Part shown: positions 1 to 4,721 of the stretch, in pieces
Layout: every line of letters starts with the position of its first letter
Position numbering within the stretch: the first letter of the stretch is position 1
Assembly (NCBI GenBank): GCA_021767305.1
Contig: JAASTL010000089.1
Span: 1 to 5,626 of the forward strand
From: Piscirickettsiaceae bacterium
Lineage (GTDB): Bacteria; Pseudomonadota; Gammaproteobacteria; Thiomicrospirales; Thiomicrospiraceae
Reading direction: 5' to 3'
Length of the DNA stretch: 5,626 nucleotides
The notes under the pieces: model-generated
Told to the model about the DNA's origin: nothing
The model's input: only the letters and a program-made list of their open reading frames with translations
Database searches by the model: none
Translations under genes and position numbers: made by a program

Positions 1-354
1 GTCCCCCAAAAGGGATTCGTCAACTTCAACACCTGAAGAAACGTTATATCCACCGACACCAAAATCAATCCCGGACAGGCCAACGCCTAAGCTTGCCATA
101 ATAGGCGCTGGCGGAGGAACGTTAGACTGTTTTGGTTTAGGCTTAGGTTTAGGTTTTGGTTTGGGCTTCTCAGGTGTTTTAACGTTTTTTACCACCTCAA
201 AACTTAGAGCTCTTTTGTCCTTTTCCTTTGGTGGTTCAGGCTTTAAGCTATGCAGATATAACATGGTGCCTATAATTAAACTTGAGCCAATTACCATGCC
301 TAAAACGGCTTTAAACTTAATTGACCAAATTCGTTTAACATATAAAGACTGCAT
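1..354 (-). CDS. tonB: TonB energy-transducing protein, C-terminus cut off by the window edge
   Basis: TonB spans the periplasm and passes energy from the ExbB/ExbD inner-membrane motor to outer-membrane receptors. I translated 118 residues by hand and the frame is still open at base 1. Seen: a short basic cytoplasmic start (K7, R8, K13, K15), one membrane anchor at about residues 16-36, a charged stretch at 37-59, a Lys-Pro spacer at 63-75 (six KP units then K), a Pro patch at 80-84 and a Gly-rich segment at 90-103. Missing: the C-terminal receptor-contacting domain, which should lie beyond base 1. The ATG at 354-352 follows the exbD stop after one base, and a GAGGG Shine-Dalgarno at 367-363 lies inside the exbD end, so the two genes are probably translationally coupled. 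The anchor, KP spacer and position after exbD support the call. The C-terminal domain cannot be confirmed here. Confidence 0.88.
   Translation of the reverse strand, partial: MQSLYVKRIWSIKFKAVLGMVIGSSLIIGTMLYLHSLKPEPPKEKDKRALSFEVVKNVKTPEKPKPKPKPKPKPKQSNVPPPAPIMASLGVGLSGIDFGVGGYNVSSGVEVDESLLGD
130..168 (-). repeat. Tandem 6-bp repeat coding for the TonB Lys-Pro spacer
   Basis: Thirteen codons encode alternating Lys and Pro (TonB residues 63-75). On the plus strand the repeat reads as variants of ttaggt/ttnggt with period six. It is a coding repeat: TonB proteins commonly use stiff Pro-Lys spacers to cross the periplasm. The copies differ at third positions (AAA/AAG, CCA/CCT/CCC), so it is not a perfect array and slippage should be limited. 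Confidence 0.8.
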
Positions 355-355
355 C

Positions 356-763
356 CTAACCGCCCTCAGCCTCAGTAACGACTCCTACATCTTTAGCACC
401 GGCCAACCTACATTGATCAACTACTTCAATTAGTTTGCTCGAAGGAACACTTTCATCTGTGACCACCAAGACAGAACTTTCTGTGGAGCTGCGCAACATA
501 TCCCTCAGTTTAGATTGAATCATCCAGACTCTTATAGGCTCATTATCCATATAGGTATCACCAGAATTATCAATGTAAACGCGAATGGCTTTTGTTGATG
601 AGGGGGTGCTGCTTGTAGCCTGCGGACGGTTAATTTCAAGATCCATATCCTTTACAAAGGTTGCACTCACCATAAAGAATATTAAGAGAATAAAAACCAT
701 ATCAATCAATGGCGAAATATCTATCGAATTATCTTCTTCTCTGCGTTTTCGATAACGAATCAT
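356..763 (-). CDS. exbD: ExbD/TolR-family proton-channel protein (ExbD2)
   Basis: Accessory subunit of the TonB motor, an inner-membrane protein with a short cytoplasmic start, one membrane helix and a periplasmic domain. At 135 residues it is typical of ExbD. Seen: a basic cytoplasmic stretch with R3, R5, K6, R7 and R8; the family signature ISPLIDMVFILLIFFMVSA at 17-35, in which D21 matches the conserved proton-path aspartate of ExbD; then a periplasmic alpha/beta domain from about 45 to the end. The ATG at 763 has an AAGG site at 777-774 with a rather long 10-nt spacer. It lies 23 nt after exbB and one base before tonB. TolR is the alternative, but TolR goes with TolQ, TolA, TolB and Pal, whereas here TonB follows. 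Confidence 0.95.
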   Translation of the reverse strand: MIRYRKRREEDNSIDISPLIDMVFILLIFFMVSATFVKDMDLEINRPQATSSTPSSTKAIRVYIDNSGDTYMDNEPIRVWMIQSKLRDMLRSSTESSVLVVTDESVPSSKLIEVVDQCRLAGAKDVGVVTEAEGG

Positions 764-786
764 TTATTTACTACCTTTTAAGTTTT

Positions 787-1416
787 TTACAGCAGCGTTG
801 ATTTAAAATTTGCAGCAATTCCCGGATTACTACTTAAAATATCGATCAATTGCTCCAGCTCTTGCTCGATTAAAGTTTGTCTGCGATTTATGTAACTATG
901 TAAAAGTAATCCAGGAATGGAGATGCTCAAGCCAAATTGAGTAGTTACTAGTGCTTGAGATATCCCAGCTGCGATGCCTCCATCTTGGCTCATAAACGTC
1001 ATATCCTGTAACGAGTCAAACGTTTCAATCATTCCAGAAACAGTCCCCAAAAGACCAAGCAAAGGAGCAATAACTAATAAAACAGTTATTACCCCCTTGT
1101 ACTTTCTCATTGTTGTTCGATACTCCCAAAAAGTGACATTAAGGTTCGCTCTTACATCCTGAGGGAATCGATTCGCTGTCATTAAACCTCTCAAAACTGC
1201 ATCATCCATGATTGTTTTCACGGTTTTATCCGGGTCTTCTAATCGTTTTTCAATTTTACGACGTGGATTATTTTTATTCGTCTGCACAACAAAAAGCCTA
1301 TAAGTCAGCGTGTACCAAAGAATAACCGTTATAAGAAACAGTGGTGGCATGACATAACCACCCAATCCCATCAACTCAAAAAATTGATCCGAAAGATACA
1401 TAAGATCCCAGTTCAT
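787..1416 (-). CDS. exbB: ExbB/TolQ/MotA-family proton-channel protein (ExbB2)
   Basis: Core subunit of the TonB motor, forming the inner-membrane channel around the ExbD helix. Its 209 residues are usual for a short ExbB. Seen: three membrane segments at about 20-42, 106-129 and 150-175; the family motif PLLGLLGTVSGMIETFD at 118-134 with T125; and the third-helix motif GISQALVTTQFGL at 151-163 with T158 and T159. Thr residues at these two places line the channel in studied ExbB and TolQ proteins. The cytoplasmic loop between helices 1 and 2 is charged and carries a basic NPRRKIEKR patch at 50-58. The start has a clear GAGG site that overlaps the stop of the upstream ttpC-like gene, which suggests coupled translation. 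It appears to be a second, smaller relative of the TtpC-like protein encoded just upstream. Confidence 0.94.
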   Translation of the reverse strand: MNWDLMYLSDQFFELMGLGGYVMPPLFLITVILWYTLTYRLFVVQTNKNNPRRKIEKRLEDPDKTVKTIMDDAVLRGLMTANRFPQDVRANLNVTFWEYRTTMRKYKGVITVLLVIAPLLGLLGTVSGMIETFDSLQDMTFMSQDGGIAAGISQALVTTQFGLSISIPGLLLHSYINRRQTLIEQELEQLIDILSSNPGIAANFKSTLL

Positions 1417-1417
1417 G

Positions 1418-1428
1418 CTTTAACCCTC
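1418..1428 (-). promoter_or_regulatory. Ribosome binding site of exbB overlapping the ttpC stop codon
   Basis: The minus strand reads GAGGGTTAAAG and then C before the ATG at 1416. GAGG is a good Shine-Dalgarno match about 8 nt upstream of the start. Its first two bases belong to the TGA stop of the upstream gene. The same 11-mer precedes the DUF3450 gene at 3553-3543. Confidence 0.6.
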
Positions 1429-2764
1429 ATGATTGAGATTTATGATTGTGATACTGGTTAACAATATGAAGTGCTGATTTTTCAAGGTTGTCTTTAATCT
1501 TATTCGACCAAACACTTAGCATTGTTCCAATGACTAAGACGGGGATCGCAACAATCAACCCCAACTCTGTCGTAACAAGTGCAATAGAAATACCACCGGA
1601 CAGTAATTTTGGATCCCCTGTTCCAAACTCTGTAATGATGTCAAATGTTTCAATCATTCCAGTCACAGTTCCTAACAAACCTAACAAAGGTGAGATTGCA
1701 GCTATAATCATTATCTGAGCTTGAAAGCGATCCAATGACGTATGCTCATGCAGTATCGCTTCCGAAATGGCATCTTCAACATGCTCTCTATCACGAGTAA
1801 TATTGCTAAGGGTTGATTGAACAACGCGCTTAATAGAACCTTTACATTGCTGGCTTAGTTCTTTTGCTCTTTCCAAGTCACTTTTAGCAACAGATTCGGA
1901 AATATCATTCATAGCCTTTCTACTACTATTTCCTAAACCGACTAAGAAAAGCGCTTTTAAGCTGGCTAACAGAATTGCAACACCACCCAAAACGACAATC
2001 ACCCAGGCAACAATGCCACCACTGGCAATGACTTCAATTAATTCTTTATCCTCTACACTTTTAACTTCTTTTATTGGTGAGTCATAGATAAATAAATCTA
2101 AATTTGCAGGAACAACGCCTTGAGCTAGCGATTGAATTTTTTCTGTACTAGTCGTTTGCCATAACTTGAATGCACCACCACCAGCTGGAGCTAAGGGCCC
2201 AGACCCTTCATCACTCAGTCCAAAGCGAGCCACGCCACCAAAATAGATCACTTGACCGCTCACTTCGGTACCGTCCATTAGATAGTACTTACCTTCTTCT
2301 GCTCTAAGCTTTGTATTTTCACTTAGTAGTTCCAAACTTTTGGATACGACACCATCAATAGTCTCTTCTTTTTGGTTAGTATTGGGATACAAAGTTACAT
2401 TAGCCTGATCAAGTGTTGCAGAAAAAACATTTGCATTGGTTTCTTTAGCAATTGACTCTTTGTCGACCGTTAAGATCATTTCGTTTATACGTTGAATTTC
2501 GAGTTCTTTTTGAAAAGACTTTTCTTTTAAACCACCTATTTCTAACTTTAACTCGCTTACTGAACGGTCATTTTCCGATTTAAGGGTTTTAAGTCGATTC
2601 TCGAGACTTTTTTTCTCTTTCAATAAAAAGGTGTACTCTTTATAAAATGCTTTCTCTAATTCATGCTTTTCATCTGCCAATGCAGATAAAGGAAAAAATA
2701 AAAAAACAATAAAGAAAATCAATAAGAGTTTAGGGTCGCAGTTCATTTTGTTGATAAGGTGCAT
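1427..2764 (-). CDS. ttpC: TtpC-like MotA/TolQ/ExbB protein with long periplasmic N-terminal domain
   Basis: Large ExbB-family protein of the kind called TtpC in the Vibrio TonB2 system, where it is needed for TonB2-dependent uptake. It has 445 residues, about twice a normal ExbB. Seen: signal peptide at about 1-30 (hydrophobic 12-28, ending SALA before DEKH); long charged coiled coil at about 33-108; a beta-rich globular part at about 158-215 with YYLMDGTEVSGQVIYFGG and a Gly/Pro turn at 187-197; then the channel module with helices at about 247-275, 348-370 and 391-415. Channel motifs are SPLLGLLGTVTGMIETFD (358-375, T366) and GISIALVTTELGL (391-403, T398/T399). The ATG at 2764 follows DUF3450 by 10 nt with a weak AGAGA site; Met7 has no such site. 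The C-terminus is His/Lys rich. The TtpC assignment rests on architecture plus gene order and is strong. Precise mechanism is not visible. Confidence 0.92.
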   Translation of the reverse strand: MHLINKMNCDPKLLLIFFIVFLFFPLSALADEKHELEKAFYKEYTFLLKEKKSLENRLKTLKSENDRSVSELKLEIGGLKEKSFQKELEIQRINEMILTVDKESIAKETNANVFSATLDQANVTLYPNTNQKEETIDGVVSKSLELLSENTKLRAEEGKYYLMDGTEVSGQVIYFGGVARFGLSDEGSGPLAPAGGGAFKLWQTTSTEKIQSLAQGVVPANLDLFIYDSPIKEVKSVEDKELIEVIASGGIVAWVIVVLGGVAILLASLKALFLVGLGNSSRKAMNDISESVAKSDLERAKELSQQCKGSIKRVVQSTLSNITRDREHVEDAISEAILHEHTSLDRFQAQIMIIAAISPLLGLLGTVTGMIETFDIITEFGTGDPKLLSGGISIALVTTELGLIVAIPVLVIGTMLSVWSNKIKDNLEKSALHIVNQYHNHKSQS

Positions 2765-2774
2765 GATAATTTCT

Positions 2775-3542
2775 CTATTTATTTGGGCTCATTGGTAGGG
2801 TGAATAGACCGGTTCTAACTTGTTTTCCAAGAGAATCAAACAATTCAGAAATTTGTTTTTTGTCTTCATCATTTTCAGAAATTTCAAATACCCAGTTATT
2901 ATTAGTACGAACTAATTGACCATGCTCCCCCTCAGGAGTAGAAAAATAAATATTCATCATCCCTAGTCGAACAATATCTACTAATTTTTTTTCATCCTCA
3001 CCTTCAATCGCAATAGTTTGCTTATAAAGACCTGTTTCTTTGGTTAAACGTATTTCATCTTCAATCAGGGCCCATAGCTTGTTAAAGCCTCTTTGAGTCG
3101 AAATTAAATTCTGATTAACTTGGTCTTTTAAATCCTTTAGATCAGCAATTCTTTGAGACTTTTTAAACGGTATAGATGTGTTGATATATTCATAAACCTG
3201 ATCAACTTGTTGCATAAATAAAGGTTTTAATTCCTCAGAAGAACTACCTTTTTTAGCATTTTCAGCAATTTTTTTATCGAGTTGAACTTGTAGTTTTTGA
3301 AGTGACTTACTATTTCTATCCAATTCAGCTTGGATATCATTTTTTTGAGTCCACAAATAATTCATCTCTTGCTTGTGTTCATCCTTGGCAAAATTAATCT
3401 CATTATTAAGCTGCTCAACCTCACTTCGCAATTCGATTAATTTATTAGATAAATTTTCAATACTTTCGTCTGCCGCAAATACATTGCCTGCATTTATAAG
3501 TACAGATATCACAAACAAATGTACTACTCGACTGCGTATCAT
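2775..3542 (-). CDS. DUF3450-family periplasmic coiled-coil protein
   Basis: Member of the DUF3450 family, of unknown biochemical role, which in marine gammaproteobacteria typically sits directly upstream of ttpC-exbB-exbD-tonB. It has 255 residues. Seen: signal peptide at about 1-23 (NAGNVFA then AD); a long charged coiled coil at about 25-95; a Ser-Lys linker; then the family core with SIPFKKSQRIADLKDLKDQV at 123-142, YKQTIAIEGEDEKKLVDIVR at 173-192, an LGMMNIYFSTPEGEHGQL beta region at 193-210, N216-W217 and a terminal LFTLPM at 246-251. The start has a strong site, AAGAGGG, six bases before the ATG. It leads the tight energiser operon. I infer that it works in the periplasm with the TtpC arm, because both carry a similar N-terminal coiled coil and their genes are 10 nt apart. 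No catalytic motif is seen. Confidence 0.88.
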   Translation of the reverse strand: MIRSRVVHLFVISVLINAGNVFAADESIENLSNKLIELRSEVEQLNNEINFAKDEHKQEMNYLWTQKNDIQAELDRNSKSLQKLQVQLDKKIAENAKKGSSSEELKPLFMQQVDQVYEYINTSIPFKKSQRIADLKDLKDQVNQNLISTQRGFNKLWALIEDEIRLTKETGLYKQTIAIEGEDEKKLVDIVRLGMMNIYFSTPEGEHGQLVRTNNNWVFEISENDEDKKQISELFDSLGKQVRTGLFTLPMSPNK

Positions 3543-3553
3543 CTTTAACCCTC
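3543..3553 (-). promoter_or_regulatory. Ribosome binding site of the DUF3450 gene
   Basis: The minus strand reads GAGGGTTAAAG directly before the ATG at 3542. The purine-rich AAGAGGG (3555-3549) sits six bases from the start, which fixes this start codon. The same 11-mer precedes exbB. Confidence 0.65.
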
Positions 3554-3569
3554 TTATCTAAAATGTAAT

Positions 3570-3613
3570 AACCCGTTGTAACTCACTACTTCAGGAAATA
3601 ATGAGTTAGGGTT
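3570..3613 (-). promoter_or_regulatory. Long RNA hairpin upstream of the DUF3450 gene
   Basis: On the minus strand this 44-nt stretch folds as AACCC/GGGTT (5 bp), a four-base CAAC bulge on the 3' side, TAACTCA/TGAGTTA (7 bp) and TTATTT/AAGTAG (6 bp with two U-G pairs), closed by a CCUG loop. That makes 18 pairs by hand. The two wobble pairs form only in minus-strand RNA; on the plus strand they would be C-A mismatches. This points to selection on the transcript of this operon. No U-run follows, so it is not a standard terminator. It ends 27 nt before the DUF3450 start. An mRNA stabiliser, a processing site or a translational control element would all fit. Confidence 0.55.
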
Positions 3614-3633
3614 TAACAAAAATTTTTTGTTAA
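3613..3633. repeat. AT-only perfect palindrome in the pstS-DUF3450 spacer
   Basis: The arms TTAACAAAAA and TTTTTGTTAA are perfect 10-base inverted complements around one central base. It could be an RNA hairpin, a weak terminator or a DNA-binding site. The A/T-only stem makes it a poor terminator on its own. I do not recognise it as a known operator. Confidence 0.5.
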
Positions 3634-3640
3634 CTTATAG

Positions 3641-3663
3641 GCCTGCAGCGTTTGCATACAGGC
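3641..3663 (-). promoter_or_regulatory. RNA hairpin just downstream of the pstS-like gene
   Basis: The minus-strand RNA folds as GCCUGUA/UGCAGGC (7 bp including one U-G pair), a bulged U, GC/GC (2 bp) and an AAAC loop. It starts 16 nt after the pstS-like stop. It lacks the downstream U-tract of an intrinsic terminator. It may protect the 3' end of pstS-like mRNA. The TATAAG at 3639-3634 beside it resembles a -10 box, but I found no good -35 at 16-18 nt. Confidence 0.45.
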
Positions 3664-3679
3664 AATTTTTAAAGACCCA

Positions 3680-4651
3680 TTAATCCAAACGTTTTAACTG
3701 TTTTTCAATCATGCGTTTAGGTAAAGGGATATAACCATCCTTCAAAACGATTTCTTGACCGTTTTTAGAGAGAATCATTTTCATAAACTCTTTTACAACA
3801 GGCTCAACACCTCGCCCTGGTTCATTATTGACATATATATAGAGAGAACGGGTTAGCGGATATTTTCCTGTTAAAACATTACGCACTGTTGGCGGGATAT
3901 AGCGTCGTTTAGAACGTTTGCTAATAGGAAGAGCTTTTACACCGGCTGATTTATAACCTATACCTGAATAACCAATTGCATTAAGAGATGAGGCAACTGA
4001 TTGAACAACTGACGAAGACCCCGGTTGCTCATTCACGGATGACTTATAATCACCTTTGCATAAGGCGACTGTTTTAAAATAACCATAAGTTCCTGAAACT
4101 GAATTACGCCCATAGAGTTGAAGGGTTTTATCTTTCAACTGACCTTTAACGCCTAAGTCTCCCCAGCGCTTGATATCGTCTTTTTCACCACACTTTCGAG
4201 TGGATGAAAATATGGCATCTACTTGCGGAATGGTAAGACCTTTTAAAGGGTTATCCTTATGAACATAGACTGTTAAAGCATCTAAAGCGACAGTGATACG
4301 AGTCGGTTTATAGCCAAACCTGCGTTCAAACATAGCACTTTCTTTTGGCTTCATTTGGCGAGACATAGGCCCCAGATTTGAAGCACTTTCAGTCAATGCC
4401 GGAGGCGCTGTAGAAGAACCCGCCGCTTGAACTTGAATAGTGACATTTGGATAAATACGTTTAAACTCTTCTGTCCACAGAGCCATTAAACCTGCAAGCG
4501 TATCAGAGCCTACAGAGTTTAATTTTCCTGAGATGCCTTCAACGTTTTGATATTCAGGTATGCCAGAATCTACTTGAGCAGAATCTGCAATCGCAACTTT
4601 AGAAAAGGCTGCAATAATAGAAAACAATATAATTTTTTTGAACTTCATCAT
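3680..4651 (-). CDS. pstS: PstS-family periplasmic phosphate-binding protein
   Basis: Binds phosphate (or a close analogue) in the periplasm. It has 323 residues, normal for PstS. Seen: signal peptide at about 1-22 (MMKFKK, a hydrophobic core, then VAIADS); GSDTL at 48-52; the anion-loop type motif GSSTAP at 78-83; NLGPMSRQM at 92-100; ALDALTVYVH at 122-131; the family motif GRNSVSGTYGYF at 181-192; GSSSVV at 211-216; IGYSG at 226-230; and KYPLTRSLYIYVN at 263-275. C154 and C198 could form a disulfide. Two Met codons stand in tandem; the AGGA site at 4658-4655 is 3 nt from the first but 6 nt from the second, so 4648 may be the true start. Mature protein is strongly basic (roughly +18 by hand count). 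No pstC, pstA or pstB is adjacent; it sits instead between a secreted protein gene and a TonB energiser, so it may serve a TonB-linked uptake route. Confidence 0.9.
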   Translation of the reverse strand: MMKFKKIILFSIIAAFSKVAIADSAQVDSGIPEYQNVEGISGKLNSVGSDTLAGLMALWTEEFKRIYPNVTIQVQAAGSSTAPPALTESASNLGPMSRQMKPKESAMFERRFGYKPTRITVALDALTVYVHKDNPLKGLTIPQVDAIFSSTRKCGEKDDIKRWGDLGVKGQLKDKTLQLYGRNSVSGTYGYFKTVALCKGDYKSSVNEQPGSSSVVQSVASSLNAIGYSGIGYKSAGVKALPISKRSKRRYIPPTVRNVLTGKYPLTRSLYIYVNNEPGRGVEPVVKEFMKMILSKNGQEIVLKDGYIPLPKRMIEKQLKRLD

Positions 4652-4654
4652 TAA

Positions 4655-4658
4655 TCCT
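4655..4658 (-). promoter_or_regulatory. Shine-Dalgarno site of the pstS-like gene
   Basis: The minus strand reads CTAGGATTAATGATG. AGGA lies 3 nt from the first ATG and 6 nt from the second. The normal spacing of 5 to 9 nt favours the second ATG (4648-4646). The protein differs by one Met only. Confidence 0.5.
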
Positions 4659-4671
4659 AGAGTTTTTTTAC

Positions 4672-4696
4672 AAAAAAGCCTCGCAATAGCGAGGCT
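4672..4696 (-). terminator. Intrinsic terminator after the secreted-protein gene
   Basis: On the minus strand the stem AGCCTCGC/GCGAGGCT (8 bp, GC-rich, perfect; 4696-4689 with 4684-4677) has a TATT loop and runs directly into six T (4677-4672, the first T shared with the stem), then GTAAAAAAAC. This is a textbook rho-independent terminator, placed 25 nt after the stop of the upstream gene. A-rich sequence on the upstream side might let it work weakly on the plus strand too, but no plus-strand gene needs it. It ends 20 nt before the pstS-like ATG. Confidence 0.85.
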
Positions 4697-4721
4697 CCTA
4701 AAGTTTTTTGAAATCTAGTAA

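Noticed and set aside
161..433. Plus-strand open frame of 90 codons
   Set aside because: It lies across the tonB/exbD junction on the opposite strand; both minus-strand proteins have clear family motifs, and the plus-strand product does not.
356..1416. TolQ-TolR reading of the exbB-exbD pair
   Set aside because: No TolA, TolB or Pal is present, and tonB follows directly; the TtpC and DUF3450 context fits the TonB2-type system.
974..1718. Plus-strand open frames at 974-1162 and 1488-1718
   Set aside because: They are antisense to the conserved channel motifs of exbB and ttpC, and they resemble each other only because those motifs are alike.
3373..3561. Plus-strand open frame of 62 codons
   Set aside because: Antisense to the DUF3450 signal peptide and coiled coil; no ribosome binding site or family likeness.
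3634..3662. Sigma-70 promoter with -10 TATAAG at 3639-3634
   Set aside because: The -10 is acceptable, but the best -35 candidate (TTGCCT) is 20 nt away and the region is occupied by a hairpin; not strong enough to annotate.
3543..3679. Pho box (PhoB site) upstream of the energiser operon or in the pstS-like gap
   Set aside because: I looked for paired CTGTCAT-like repeats 11 bases apart in 3543-3679 and 4652-4721 and found none. Phosphate control remains unproven from this window.
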